64,000 nt of DNA from Bin25 sp965221765 (GCA_965221765.1 OZ244911.1:1674001-1738000), one strand, 5' to 3'; shown: positions 36,445-46,379, counted from the stretch's first letter. Made by a program: numbers and translations. Notes: generated by a model from the sequence alone, not told the origin.

Positions 36445-37770
36445 TTGAAAAAAAATAAAAAAGGAGATAAAAAACTCATTAGAGCATGGGCTATTTATGA
36501 TTGGGCTAATTCTGTGTATCCTTTGGTCATTTCTTCAGCTATCTTTCCAATTTATTATGGAAGTATTCTAGATGAAAGCGATACTATATCAATGGTTGGA
36601 ATGGATATAAGGTCGACGGCCTTAATCAGTTTTGTCACCGGTCTTTCTATTTTAATGGTTACCATAACGACTCCCATACTTTCTGGCATTGCCGATTATA
36701 TCGGAAATAAAAAAATATTTATGAAATTCTTCGTCTATCTAGGGGGGCTATCTTGTATAGGGTTGTATTGGTTTGAGATTGAAAATATTGAGTTGGGGAT
36801 TGCATTTTATGCGCTAGCACTGATTGGTTTTACAGGGAGCCTAGTGTTTTATAACTCATACCTACCCGATATTGCTTATTCTCATCAAATGGATAAGGCG
36901 AGCGCAAAAGGGTTTTCTTATGGGTATGTTGGTAGTATGATTTTACTGGTTTTTAATTTGATGATGGTCATGAATCCCCATTGGTTTGGAATTGCTGGAA
37001 ATGAATCTCAACAAGCCTTGAAAGCTATGAAATATTCTTTTGTTTTGGTTGGTGTTTGGTGGATTCTATTTAGCCAAATTTCGTTTTATGCATTACCTAA
37101 AGGAATTAAAAAAGTCAAAAACATTCGAAATATTTTTGTCAATGGTTTTCGAGAACTTTATAAAGTTTGGAATGAATCAAAAAAACTCAAAGGCTTAAAT
37201 CGGTATTTAACTTCTTTTTTTGTTTACAGCATGGCTTTACAAACGGTATTGATTATTGCTGCTTATTTTGGTGAACAAGAAATTAATTGGATTAATGATT
37301 CTCAAAAAACTATTGGGTTGATAATAAGCATTTTACTAATTCAATTGGTGGCAGTTATCGGTGCAGAAATTACTGCAAGAGCTTCTGGGAAATTCGGAAA
37401 TATTCAAGTTTTGGCAGTCTTGAATATTTTTTGGTCCATCATTTGTATCTCCGCTTATTTTGTTTATCAACCCATTCAGTTTTATATTATTGCGGGATGT
37501 GTGGGATTGGTGATGGGTGGATTACAAGCCTTGTCTAGATCAACATATTCTAAATTAATCCCTAAAACAAAAGAGACCACATCTTTTTTCAGTTTTTATG
37601 AAGTCACTGAAAAGGTGGGGGTTATTATTGGAATAATAACCTTTGGATTTTTAGATCAAATCACAGGAAGTTTGAGAAGCTCGATTACGTTTTTTTTAGT
37701 TGTCTTTTTACTAGGCGCTATACTCCTGCTACGAATTCCAAAATCAATAAGAACTAATCTACAAAACTAA
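36445..37770 (+). CDS. MFS transporter of the UMF1/Atg22-like family
   Basis: Polytopic inner-membrane protein of 441 residues with about twelve hydrophobic helices. The N-terminal RAWAIYDWANSVYPLVISSA and FPIYYGSIL are the recognition segment of UMF1-type MFS proteins; LPDIAYSHQMDKASAKGFSYGYVGS and GLVMGGLQALSRSTYSKLIP are the conserved loops. Substrate unknown. The start is TTG 36445; the nearby ATG at 36434 is out of frame. Convergent with the DUF2807 gene, overlapping its end by 17 bases. Confidence 0.88.
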   Translation: MKKNKKGDKKLIRAWAIYDWANSVYPLVISSAIFPIYYGSILDESDTISMVGMDIRSTALISFVTGLSILMVTITTPILSGIADYIGNKKIFMKFFVYLGGLSCIGLYWFEIENIELGIAFYALALIGFTGSLVFYNSYLPDIAYSHQMDKASAKGFSYGYVGSMILLVFNLMMVMNPHWFGIAGNESQQALKAMKYSFVLVGVWWILFSQISFYALPKGIKKVKNIRNIFVNGFRELYKVWNESKKLKGLNRYLTSFFVYSMALQTVLIIAAYFGEQEINWINDSQKTIGLIISILLIQLVAVIGAEITARASGKFGNIQVLAVLNIFWSIICISAYFVYQPIQFYIIAGCVGLVMGGLQALSRSTYSKLIPKTKETTSFFSFYEVTEKVGVIIGIITFGFLDQITGSLRSSITFFLVVFLLGAILLLRIPKSIRTNLQN

Positions 37771-38452
37771 TTCGTCCGGAGCCTAAAACTTTTTGAGTTT
37801 GTTTCTTAGGGTTTCCATAACAGATGACTCTTCCTGATCCACTGATACTACCATTGAATGAATCACTGGCATAAAGGCTTATTGAACCTGATCCACTGAT
37901 ATTAGCTATGGCTTGATCTGCTTTTAATTCGGATGCTTTTATGAGACCTGAGCCGGCTAAAGAAAAATGAACACTGTCAGTATCACCAAATAATGTGATT
38001 CTACCAGAACCCGATACCATGCTCTCAATGACATCTGCATGGATATTTAAATCGATTTTTCCTGACCCAGCAAGGGATAATTTCAATTGATCACTAGACA
38101 ATGTATGACGATTTGAAATTTTTCCTGAACCACTTAATGTCAAGGCTTTTAATTCATCGATAGGGATTGTGACTTGTATCGTCCCCCTCCGAGAGATAAA
38201 TCCTAAATTGAGTTTTGTTTGAATCTTAAGAATGCCGTTTTTAACTGAAGTTGAAACTGAAGAGAGCTTTGCTCCTTCTAAAGTGATAGATCCAGGGGAT
38301 CCTTTTACAAGATTGATGTGATAAGCACCCGCAATTTCAATAGAGTGATAAAACCCGATATCTCTTACTTCTCTTTCTTGTTGTGCTTGAGAAATGGTTA
38401 ATGATCCAAGGATTAATGCTATAATCCACAGTTGATTAATGAATTTTTTCAT
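37754..38452 (-). CDS. DUF2807 (head GIN domain) exported protein
   Basis: Bacteroidota protein of unknown function. The 232 residues have a signal peptide (hydrophobic stretch to about 22, SQAQ) and then a repetitive beta structure with regularly spaced Gly-Ser-Gly turns (ALTLSGSGKIS, LSLAGSGKIDLN, SMVSGSGRITLFG, FSLAGSGLIK, ISGSGSISLYA, SISGSGRVICYG), fitting a right-handed beta solenoid. Likely on the surface or in the periplasm. The repeated GSG turns are part of the fold and not a frame problem. Confidence 0.85.
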   Translation of the reverse strand: MKKFINQLWIIALILGSLTISQAQQEREVRDIGFYHSIEIAGAYHINLVKGSPGSITLEGAKLSSVSTSVKNGILKIQTKLNLGFISRRGTIQVTIPIDELKALTLSGSGKISNRHTLSSDQLKLSLAGSGKIDLNIHADVIESMVSGSGRITLFGDTDSVHFSLAGSGLIKASELKADQAIANISGSGSISLYASDSFNGSISGSGRVICYGNPKKQTQKVLGSGRISFVD

Positions 38453-38859
38453 GTCTTAAAATTTTAGTGAGATTCACAATAATTTGAGTTCAAGATTAAA
38501 AAAATACCAATATACAATATCATATTGGGACGATATCATTTTCGGTACTTTATGGCTGGACTTGAATAACCATAAAATGTAACACCAAGTATAAAAAATC
38601 AATTGTTCTAAAAATTAAATAAAGTGATCCCAGCATAGGTCGTTTTAAGGTCTTGAATAATAATCATCACATCATGCCTATGAAATGCGAATTAATTTCG
38701 TCCTTGGGATGCGCAATAAATGTCACATATATTACTCTTATTGGATGTGGCACAACAATTGCATTTTTAATCGTAGGCATGTTGTAAGTGGGAGCCTATT
38801 TCGAAACCATAAAGATAAAAGTCATGTTGGCTGACAATTTGACGCACTAATAAAGTTCA
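38453..38859. other. Intergenic region upstream of lon with one small hydrophobic frame
   Basis: No conserved gene was recognised in these 407 bases. A plus-strand frame at 38674-38787 encodes 37 residues with three cysteines (MPMKCELISSLGCAINVTYI and then a hydrophobic tail ending IVGML). No ribosome binding site is visible and it may be chance. Confidence 0.3.
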
Positions 38860-41310
38860 ATGAGAAAAACAAACAAAGAAAAAATAGAAACATACATTTT
38901 TGAAAACGGAGAAGAATCTGAGAAGGCTCTAATCAGTAAAAAATATGAGCAAGAAGATACCACTAAAGAAGAATCGATTTCTAAAACGCTGCCCATTTTA
39001 CCTCTTAAAAACACAGTACTATTCCCAGGAGTGGTAATTCCTATTGTGGCTGGAAGGAAAAAAGCGATTCAACTTTTAAAACACGTCGACCAAGGAGATA
39101 AACTATTGGGTGTGGTTGCTCAGAAAATACCCGATGTGAATGATCCAAAACCTGAAGATTTAAACCATATTGGTACAGTCGCAAAAATTTTGAGAATCAT
39201 TGAGTTACCAGATAATTCAACCACAGCAATATTGGAGGGTCGAAGTCGATTTAAAATTTTAAAAATGAATCAATCTCATCCCTTTTTTGAAGCTGATGTT
39301 GATAAAACGCCGTATGCAAAAACAAAACATAAAACAAAAGAATACAAAGCCATCATTGATACGATTAGAGATGTGGCCGAACGCATTATAAAAGAAAGTG
39401 ATGGCATTCCCACAGAAGCTTCAATTGCTGTAAAAAACATTAAAAGTGATAGTTTTTTAATCAATTTTATTTCTGCAAATATGAATTTCCATGTAAAACA
39501 AAAACAGGAAATTTTAGAAGAAAATGAATTTCGTCAGAGGGCATTAAAATGTCTTCGTCTACTCAATGAAGAACACGACAAAGTCATGCTTCGAAATGAT
39601 ATTCAATCGCAAGTTAGAAAAGATATTGATGTACAACAAAGAGAATATTTTTTGCAACAGCAGATGAAAACGATTCAAAAAGAATTGGGTAAAGAAAGTT
39701 TTGAAGATGAAGTCGAAGAATTAAAAACAAAAGCCAAATCTAAAAAGTGGGATAAAAAGGTTAACGAAATATTCAATAAAGAAGTCAATAAACTGCAGAG
39801 AATGAATCCTCAATTGGCTGAATATTCAGTACAACGAAATTATTTAGATTTATTTTTAGAACTACCATGGGGAGAATATTCAGTCGATAAGCTTGATCTG
39901 AAAAGAGCTCAAAGAATTTTAGATCGTGATCATTTTGGATTAGAAAAGGTTAAAAAACGCATGATCGAGTTTTTAGCGGTATTTAAATTAAAAAAAGACT
40001 TAAAGTCTCCATTATTATGTTTAGTGGGGCCCCCTGGAGTAGGAAAAACATCATTGGGAAAATCTATTGCTGAAGCTTTGGGTCGATCATATGTTCGTAT
40101 TTCACTTGGTGGGCTCCATGATGAATCCGAAATTAGAGGTCATCGAAGAACCTATATTGGTTCAAGACCAGGTCGCATTATTCAAAGCATTAAAAAAGCT
40201 AAAACTAGTAATCCTGTTTTTGTTTTGGATGAAATTGATAAAATTGGACGTGGAACGCATGGTAATCCAGAAGCGGCCTTTTTAGAGGTTTTAGATACAG
40301 AACAGAATCATGCATTTTATGATAATTATCTTGAAACGGGATATGACTTAACCAAAGTATTGTTTATAGCTACGGCCAATAATTTAAATGAAGTTCATAA
40401 TGCCTTAAAAGATAGGATGGAAATCATTGAGGTTTCAGGATATACCCTTGAAGAAAAAATAATGATCGCCAAAAAGCATTTGATTCCCAAAACGGTCAAA
40501 GAACACGGTCTTACTTCTAAACAAATTAAACTATCAAATGCACTCTTGGAAAAGGTTATTGATAATTATACGTTTGAATCTGGTGTGAGAGGCCTAGAAA
40601 AGCAAATTGCAAGTTTGGTACGTCATACAGCTAAATCGGTGGCTTTAGAAGAAGAATATCATATCTCACCCGAGATTTCACAGCTATCAACCATTTTGGG
40701 GCCAGAAAAAAAGAGAAGGGATAAGTATGAGAATAACCATGTGGCAGGTGTGGCTACTGGATTAGCATGGACATGGGCGGGTGGAGATATTTTATTCATT
40801 GAGTCGGCTATTTCAAAAGGGAAGGGAAAATTGACTTTTACTGGCAATCTAGGAAAAATCATGTCTGAATCAGCGACGATTGCCATGGAGTATATCAAAT
40901 CCAATGCAAGCCTTATGGGATTAGAAAAAATAGATTTTGAAAAATATAATGTACATATCCATGTTCCTGAAGGAGCAACGCCAAAAGATGGGCCCAGTGC
41001 AGGAATCGCTATTTTAATTTCGTTGGTTTCTCTTTTTACTCAAAAGCGAATCAAAAGTAAAATAGCTTTATCTGGTGAAATTACAATCCGTGGAAAAGTA
41101 TTGCCAGTGGGTGGTCTCAAAGAAAAAATATTAGCGGCTAAGAGATCTAATATTAAAGAAATTATTTTGAGTCAAGCCAATCAGAGTGATGTGGATTACA
41201 TCGAACAGAAGTATTTGAAAGGACTGAAATTTCATTATGTAGATGAAATGATGGAAGTCATTGATTTAGCTCTTACTAATCAATCAGCCATCAATTCTAA
41301 AAAGTTGTAA
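38860..41310 (+). CDS. lon: ATP-dependent protease La (Lon)
   Basis: Cytoplasmic AAA+ protease degrading damaged and regulatory proteins. It has 816 residues, the family length: an N-terminal substrate domain (about 45-250, LPLKNTVLFPGVVIPIVAG), a coiled region (QQREYFLQQQMKTIQKELG), the ATPase domain with Walker A GPPGVGKTSLGKSIAEAL and Walker B PVFVLDEIDKIG, and a C-terminal protease domain with Ser in TPKDGPSAGIAILI and Lys in PVGGLKEKILAAKRS. Single gene. Confidence 0.98.
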   Translation: MRKTNKEKIETYIFENGEESEKALISKKYEQEDTTKEESISKTLPILPLKNTVLFPGVVIPIVAGRKKAIQLLKHVDQGDKLLGVVAQKIPDVNDPKPEDLNHIGTVAKILRIIELPDNSTTAILEGRSRFKILKMNQSHPFFEADVDKTPYAKTKHKTKEYKAIIDTIRDVAERIIKESDGIPTEASIAVKNIKSDSFLINFISANMNFHVKQKQEILEENEFRQRALKCLRLLNEEHDKVMLRNDIQSQVRKDIDVQQREYFLQQQMKTIQKELGKESFEDEVEELKTKAKSKKWDKKVNEIFNKEVNKLQRMNPQLAEYSVQRNYLDLFLELPWGEYSVDKLDLKRAQRILDRDHFGLEKVKKRMIEFLAVFKLKKDLKSPLLCLVGPPGVGKTSLGKSIAEALGRSYVRISLGGLHDESEIRGHRRTYIGSRPGRIIQSIKKAKTSNPVFVLDEIDKIGRGTHGNPEAAFLEVLDTEQNHAFYDNYLETGYDLTKVLFIATANNLNEVHNALKDRMEIIEVSGYTLEEKIMIAKKHLIPKTVKEHGLTSKQIKLSNALLEKVIDNYTFESGVRGLEKQIASLVRHTAKSVALEEEYHISPEISQLSTILGPEKKRRDKYENNHVAGVATGLAWTWAGGDILFIESAISKGKGKLTFTGNLGKIMSESATIAMEYIKSNASLMGLEKIDFEKYNVHIHVPEGATPKDGPSAGIAILISLVSLFTQKRIKSKIALSGEITIRGKVLPVGGLKEKILAAKRSNIKEIILSQANQSDVDYIEQKYLKGLKFHYVDEMMEVIDLALTNQSAINSKKL

Positions 41311-41820
41311 TCCATTGATTTAAAGCAGATAAGACTTCTTGATTTTTGAAAATAAGGGATCTGTTTGGTTTAATCAAAAAAGTAGTTTTTCCTCTGATAA
41401 GGAAATGTATAGGATTCGTAAAACCAAGATTCTACTGTAAGTAAAGAGTTAGAAAGATTCATATGCGATATTTTATATGGAGGGTCCTTCGAAAATTTTT
41501 CTCAATACAATAGTTCTCATGTTTAATGAGTTTGATACCCCAAAAAAAAAGGGAACTATGTTCGATAAGACCAAATATGACGTGATGCGATAACTCATAG
41601 CATTATTGGGAGAGGAATTTCAAGAATATCAACAAATGATGAGAAGCACGTTGCAATTGTTAATCGAAGCCATTCGATCCCGTGTTTCACAAGAAAATCA
41701 GTTAAAAGAACTCAAAACTTAGCTGAATTAAGGCTTAGAAGCCTGTGTATCGATGATCTCTTAAAAAGGATAGTCGTCACAACATTATCTTCTATGAATG
41801 ATGATGGATAAATCGTGTGC
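41311..41820. other. Decayed region between lon and the AbiEii toxin gene
   Basis: A broken plus-strand frame around 41540-41720 reads MFDKTKYDVM, stop, LIALLGEEFQEYQQMM-RSTLQLLIEAIRSRVSQENQLKEL, stop. The helical charged pattern could be the N-terminus of a transposase or other accessory protein, but I cannot assign a family. Stops interrupt it, so it is not a gene now. Confidence 0.35.
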
Positions 41821-42633
41821 TTAAAGATAAAGACCATGATCATTATTCGTTCGTTCTTTAATGCGTTCTGTTAATTGATTGATGGTTTTAGAATATATTT
41901 TATCCAATCCCATATCATAAAGATAGGATAAGACTTTGACATCCCAGCTCGATTCGGCATGAGGCCAATCAAGCCCTTGAACGGAATGTATTTCTTCAAC
42001 TTCAAAAAATCCCCGATCATAATCGGATGTCATCGTATCGATAAAATGTAATCGGCTGGGGTTTTGAAGTAAACTTTCTTTGGGGGGCATGCCAAAAATA
42101 AGGGGATAATCTTGGATTGCATCAGTTTCTTGCACTCTTTGAAGTCGTTCCATTAAATTAATTAAAGGGATTTTATCAGTGATACAATCTAAATCGTAAA
42201 TATCTTTTTTACTCACTCGATGATTGGCACTAATGAGTTTTAAAATACCAATGTCTATTAAAGATAACATTTGAATATCGAATTCTTTTTGAAAAGGATC
42301 GGAAAGGGGTGCTTTTTGAATCAAATCAATCTTTGAATAAGAATTGTTTTGATGAATTTGAATCCGATACGATCTTAAATACTCCATAGGTTGTTTTGAA
42401 ATACAAATAACGATCGCATCGACACCATAAAAATTTTGCAGTTCTTTTTGGATACTTTGATATTTTTTTTCATCGATGTGGCCCTTTGTGAATAAATCAA
42501 TGTCGTAAGAACGTCGATGTTGGTATCGCAAGGCTAAACTAGTGCCTCCACCCAATCCAAAATCTTGAAAACAAGAAAAAGTTTGTATTTCTTGAATAGT
42601 TTTTATTAAAAAATCACTAACCGAATGTACCAT
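41821..42633 (-). CDS. AbiEii-type nucleotidyltransferase toxin (DUF1814 family)
   Basis: Toxin half of a second, intact toxin-antitoxin or abortive-infection locus. About 270 residues. The nucleotidyltransferase core shows FGLGGGTSLALRYQHRRSYDIDLF (G-G-G-T-x-L-x4-x-H-R-x-S-x-D-I-D-L-F), the family's active-site motif with the D-x-D metal site, then YSKIDLIQKAPLSDPF and SLIDIGILKLISANHRVSKKDIYDL, where D-I and K are conserved. ATG 42633 (MVHSVSDFL) is preferred to 42660; it overlaps the upstream gene by 17 bases. Target unknown; known family members act on tRNA or nucleotides. Confidence 0.85.
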   Translation of the reverse strand: MVHSVSDFLIKTIQEIQTFSCFQDFGLGGGTSLALRYQHRRSYDIDLFTKGHIDEKKYQSIQKELQNFYGVDAIVICISKQPMEYLRSYRIQIHQNNSYSKIDLIQKAPLSDPFQKEFDIQMLSLIDIGILKLISANHRVSKKDIYDLDCITDKIPLINLMERLQRVQETDAIQDYPLIFGMPPKESLLQNPSRLHFIDTMTSDYDRGFFEVEEIHSVQGLDWPHAESSWDVKVLSYLYDMGLDKIYSKTINQLTERIKERTNNDHGLYL

Positions 42634-42940
42634 GACAGGTTTGAAAAGGAGATAAACCATATCGTTTAGCCGTTAGAGAAAAAACAATGGGAAATAACCA
42701 TTCTTTGGTGTTTTTAAGGCAATAGATGATTGTTTCTATGGGATAATAGGTTTCTAAACACGCCATATCTTGGTTAAAAGAGGAAGTGTTGGTCATGTAT
42801 AAACGACGGGGAATGATGAGATATTTATGTTTTTCAATCGCTAATTTGGTCACGTCGACATCCCAGAATCCAACCCGTCGAATGCCTTGATTCGACCATA
42901 GAGGATGTTGATTTTTTTTTGGTAATCGCATGGGTTTCAA
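42617..42940 (-). CDS. DUF6922-like antitoxin candidate
   Basis: A 107-residue protein with FWDVDVTKLAIEKHKYLIIPRRL and LETYYPIETIIYCLKNTKEW, matching a small Bacteroidota family (DUF6922) that is repeatedly found just upstream of AbiEii-type nucleotidyltransferases. It is inferred to be the antitoxin or repressor because it is upstream of and overlaps the toxin gene on the same strand. No helix-turn-helix was recognised with certainty. Confidence 0.7.
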   Translation of the reverse strand: MKPMRLPKKNQHPLWSNQGIRRVGFWDVDVTKLAIEKHKYLIIPRRLYMTNTSSFNQDMACLETYYPIETIIYCLKNTKEWLFPIVFSLTAKRYGLSPFQTCHGTFG

Positions 42941-43250
42941 TCTATCCCAAAAATATCAAATTATTTTTCCTGTTCCAACAACAAAATTAGAAGTCATTTG
43001 ATCTGACCATACGGTCCATTTGAAAAGTCTGATACCTTTTGGCACTCAGGTATATAATCCCCTAAACATAAGGGTTCTAGAGTATAGTTTTTCTTCATAA
43101 TCAATAGCCAGCATGAGAAATATAGATTTCTTGTGTAGACTCCAAAAATACTGGGTTTTTGATGGGTGTATTGTAGTCGTATCGAATGCTACTTTTGTTC
43201 ATATTTTGATGGGATTTGTTAATGTTGCAATAGATAGTGTAATATAGATA
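42941..43250. other. Non-coding or decayed gap between the toxin-antitoxin pair and cmk
   Basis: No supported frame on either strand. Short minus-strand pieces (for example IRYDYNTPIKNPVFLEST) look like old coding sequence but are cut by stops and cannot be assigned. Confidence 0.4.
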
Positions 43251-43940
43251 TTGAGTAGTCATTCAAAAAAAATCATCATTGCCATTGATGGTAAAGCATC
43301 AACCGGAAAAACAACGCTTGCAAAAAGACTATCTAGTCATTATCATTATAGACATATTGATACAGGCGCGATGTATCGAGCCGTGACATTATATGCTTTA
43401 AAGCATTATAGAAAAACCAATAATCAAATTGATATGCAAAAGTTAATTAAGAATATCAATAATATTTATATTGAATTTAAAATCGATGATTTTCAACAAC
43501 GATGTTTTCTCAATGGTGTTGATGTGGATGACCAAATACGATCCATAGAAGTTTCTGATTTTGTGAGTTCGATTTCTACTTATTCAGAGGTCAGGACTTA
43601 TTTGGTTTCTCTTCAACGAAAAATCGGACAGAATAAAGCCGTCGTTATGGAAGGACGAGACATCGGTACGGTGGTTTTTCCCAAGGCAGAGTGCAAGATC
43701 TATTTGACAGCTCATCCGGAAACTAGAGCCAAAAGACGCTATAAAGAATTAACCCAACTAGATAATAAAGTAAACTTTAATATGATATTTAAAAATGTAA
43801 TTAAAAGAGATCACATCGATCAATATAGAAAGCATTCCCCATTATCAAAAGCTAGTGATGCTATTGAAATTGATGTAACAGATTTAAATGCAGAACAAGT
43901 CTACCTAAAATCCAAAAAGATTGTCGATCAAAAATTGTAG
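43251..43940 (+). CDS. cmk: Cytidylate kinase
   Basis: Phosphorylates CMP and dCMP for nucleic acid synthesis. The 229 residues show the P-loop IIIAIDGKASTGKTTLAKRL, YRHIDTGAMYRAVTLYALKH, the substrate segment VVMEGRDIGTVVFPKAECK-IYL and the lid ERDHIDQ-like RDHIDQYRKHSPLSKASDAIEID. The start is TTG 43251 (MSSHSKKII), matching the family N-terminus. Precedes rpsA by 180 bases, a common pairing. Confidence 0.96.
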   Translation: MSSHSKKIIIAIDGKASTGKTTLAKRLSSHYHYRHIDTGAMYRAVTLYALKHYRKTNNQIDMQKLIKNINNIYIEFKIDDFQQRCFLNGVDVDDQIRSIEVSDFVSSISTYSEVRTYLVSLQRKIGQNKAVVMEGRDIGTVVFPKAECKIYLTAHPETRAKRRYKELTQLDNKVNFNMIFKNVIKRDHIDQYRKHSPLSKASDAIEIDVTDLNAEQVYLKSKKIVDQKL

Positions 43941-44123
43941 AATTGTTGGCCTAAGGTTTCTAATGCAAAGGATTGTAAGCAAAAGAATCTATTTTGGATA
44001 GTATTTTTATATTTGCAGGCTTTTAAATTCAGAGGGAAACAAAAGAGCAATCATTAAATAATTAGTAATCTCTTCTGTATTTGGAATGAACGTTTCCCCA
44101 TCTACAGAATACAAATAAGCTAA

Positions 44124-46199
44124 ATGTCAAAAATCAAACAAGAATCTGAAACTACTCAAGAAGACATTTTAACAGAAAAATCTAGTTCTAACAAAGAAAA
44201 ACAAACAAGTGTAACCAAATTGGATGGTTCAAATCAGAATCAAGGAGTTTTGGAAGAACAACCCAATAAAAAAAATATTGTATTAGATTCTGAAAAAAAA
44301 GAATCTAAAGAAAAGCAAAACCATACAGAATCAATTGAGGAGAAAAATGATTCAGATGATGAATCCACTTCTTCTGATGAATTTTTAAAGAACTTTGATT
44401 GGGAAAGACATAAAGGGACTGCGGAGTCCATTGGCGATAAAAAAATAAAGAGTTTTGAAACCCAAGTTGATGAAAACTTTTTTGGGACGGTTGGAAATTC
44501 GATTATCAAAGGAAAAATAGTTCGTATTGCTGATAGAGAAGCATTGGTTGATATTAATGCCAAATCAGAAGGGGTGATTTCTCTGAATGAATTTAGATAT
44601 AATCCAGAATTAGCAGAAGGAGATCTAGTAGATGTCATCGTTGATAAACCAGAAGACAAAACAGGTCAGCTCGTTTTATCTCATCGTAAAGCTCGTACCA
44701 TCATTGCTTGGGAAAAAGTGAATGAAGCATTTAAAAATGAAGAAATACTTTCGGGAACCGTAAAATGTCGTACTAAAGGAGGGATGATTGTCGATATTCA
44801 AGGAATTGAAGCCTTTTTACCTGGTTCTCAAATTGATATTAAACAGATTAAAGATTATGATCAGTATATCAACAAGGTCATGGATTTTAAAATTGTTAAA
44901 ATCAACCAAGAATTCAAAAACATCGTTGTATCACATAAAGTACTCATTGAAGCTGATATGGAAGAAATGAAACAAGAAATCATTTCGAAGCTTGAAAAAG
45001 GGAATGTTTTAAAAGGTACAGTTAAAAGTATCATGTCTTATGGTGTATTCATTGATTTAGGAGCTATTGATGGGTTGATTCATATTGGTGATTTGGCATG
45101 GAAGAGAATTAGTCATCCATCTGAAATTGTAGAGGTTGATCAAACGCTAGATGTTGTTGTACTGGACTTTGACAAAGATGAAATAAAAATACAATTGGGG
45201 TTAAAACAATTGGAAGATCATCCTTGGGAAAAGCTTAGTGCTGATATTAAAGAAGGTTCAGAATTAGAAGGAAAAGTGGTGATGATTTATGACTATGGTG
45301 TTTTCGTAGAAGTTGAAAATGGTGTTGAAGGCTTTATGAAAGTTGTTGATATGTCATGGTCTACCTATTTAAGATCTGCAGGAGAATTTGTTAAAGAAGG
45401 AGATCTAGTCAAAGTAAAGGTGCTTTCAATTGATACGGAAGCTAGAAAATTGTCTCTTGGGATGAAACAATTAACCAAAGATCCGTGGACCGATATTACG
45501 GAGAGGTATCAAATCAAAACCAAACATGAAGGGGTTATTCGAAATTTAAAAGAGTTTGGAGTTTTTGTTGAATTAGAACCCGGTATCGAAGGATTGGTTT
45601 ATTTAAGCGATATTTCATGGACCAAACGTATTAAACATCCTTCAGATTTATTCAAATTACGTGATAAAATTGAAGTGATGGTCATGGACATCGATACCAA
45701 AGAGCGTCGATTAAGACTAGGTCATAAACAAACTAAAGTCAACCCGTGGGATAAATATGAAAAACAATATGCTGTCGGTACGGTTCATCAATTTAAAATC
45801 GATAAGGTCATCAATGGTGACGGTATCATCAATTTCCAAGATAATTTGGTTATTTATGTCAAACGCAATGGCATGAGGACCGCCGATGGAAAACCTTTGA
45901 AAAAAGGTCAAGAGGCGGAGTTTAAAATCATTGAATTTAATAAGGATAGCTCAGCGGTCATTGCTTCGCATACGGCTTTAATTAATGATCAAGAAAAAGA
46001 AAATGTGATCAAAAGAGATCAATCACTTTCTAATAAGAATGTCAAAAAAGCCACATTAGGAGAATTAGAAGGTTCGGTTCTTTCTGAACTTAAAAGTAAA
46101 ATGGAAGATCAAACCGATGAACCTAAAAAGCCTAATAAGAGGAAAATACGGGAACGTGACGATAAACCTTTTGTAATCGATACCGAAGAAAGCCAATAA
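44124..46199 (+). CDS. rpsA: 30S ribosomal protein S1
   Basis: mRNA-binding ribosomal protein. The 691 residues start with a long acidic, Ser/Glu/Lys-rich low-complexity tail (1-110), then S1 OB-fold repeats: GKIVRIADREALVDINAKSE, SGTVKCRTKGGMIVDIQGIE, KGTVKSIMSYGVFIDLGAID, EGKVVMIYDYGVFVEVENGV, EGVIRNLKEFGVFVELEPGI and a degenerate sixth (KIDKVINGDGIINFQDNLVI). A second charged tail closes the protein. A terminator hairpin follows at 46251. Confidence 0.97.
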   Translation: MSKIKQESETTQEDILTEKSSSNKEKQTSVTKLDGSNQNQGVLEEQPNKKNIVLDSEKKESKEKQNHTESIEEKNDSDDESTSSDEFLKNFDWERHKGTAESIGDKKIKSFETQVDENFFGTVGNSIIKGKIVRIADREALVDINAKSEGVISLNEFRYNPELAEGDLVDVIVDKPEDKTGQLVLSHRKARTIIAWEKVNEAFKNEEILSGTVKCRTKGGMIVDIQGIEAFLPGSQIDIKQIKDYDQYINKVMDFKIVKINQEFKNIVVSHKVLIEADMEEMKQEIISKLEKGNVLKGTVKSIMSYGVFIDLGAIDGLIHIGDLAWKRISHPSEIVEVDQTLDVVVLDFDKDEIKIQLGLKQLEDHPWEKLSADIKEGSELEGKVVMIYDYGVFVEVENGVEGFMKVVDMSWSTYLRSAGEFVKEGDLVKVKVLSIDTEARKLSLGMKQLTKDPWTDITERYQIKTKHEGVIRNLKEFGVFVELEPGIEGLVYLSDISWTKRIKHPSDLFKLRDKIEVMVMDIDTKERRLRLGHKQTKVNPWDKYEKQYAVGTVHQFKIDKVINGDGIINFQDNLVIYVKRNGMRTADGKPLKKGQEAEFKIIEFNKDSSAVIASHTALINDQEKENVIKRDQSLSNKNVKKATLGELEGSVLSELKSKMEDQTDEPKKPNKRKIRERDDKPFVIDTEESQ

Positions 46200-46250
46200 G
46201 AGTTGGCCAATGAATTTGAACCTAGTTTTTCAAATAACATCTGACGAATT

Positions 46251-46279
46251 AAAGCCTCTAGAAATGGAGGTTTTTTTTT
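46251..46279 (+). terminator. Rho-independent terminator after rpsA
   Basis: A short hairpin (CCTC paired with GAGG, extended by flanking A and T) is followed by nine T, about 50 bases after the rpsA stop. Confidence 0.7.
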
Positions 46280-46352
46280 GCAATTGGAAAATTTAGAGTA
46301 CTTGAATTAAAAGAAATCCAAGTAAAACTAAAGTTTAAAAAACTCATGGATG

Positions 46353-46360
46353 TAAATTTG
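46353..46360 (+). promoter_or_regulatory. Bacteroidota -7 promoter box for the pyrR operon
   Basis: TAAATTTG matches TAnnTTTG and lies about 20 bases before the pyrR start, just after the rpsA terminator. It would drive the long pyrR-to-ppx run. The -33 box is weak. Confidence 0.5.
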
Positions 46361-46379
46361 TAATTATTAGGGAAGCCGT

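Noticed and set aside
36741..36760. Six-G run in the UMF1 transporter gene as a frameshift
   Set aside because: The run encodes the in-frame LGGL of a membrane helix and the protein is full length.
37754..38452. Repeated GSG coding units as a DNA tandem repeat or CRISPR-like array
   Set aside because: They are diverged protein repeats of a DUF2807 beta solenoid, without regular spacing of identical DNA units.
42941..43250. Possible coding remnant on the minus strand (IRYDYNTPIKNPVFLEST)
   Set aside because: Cut by several stops and too short to assign; not reported as a gene.
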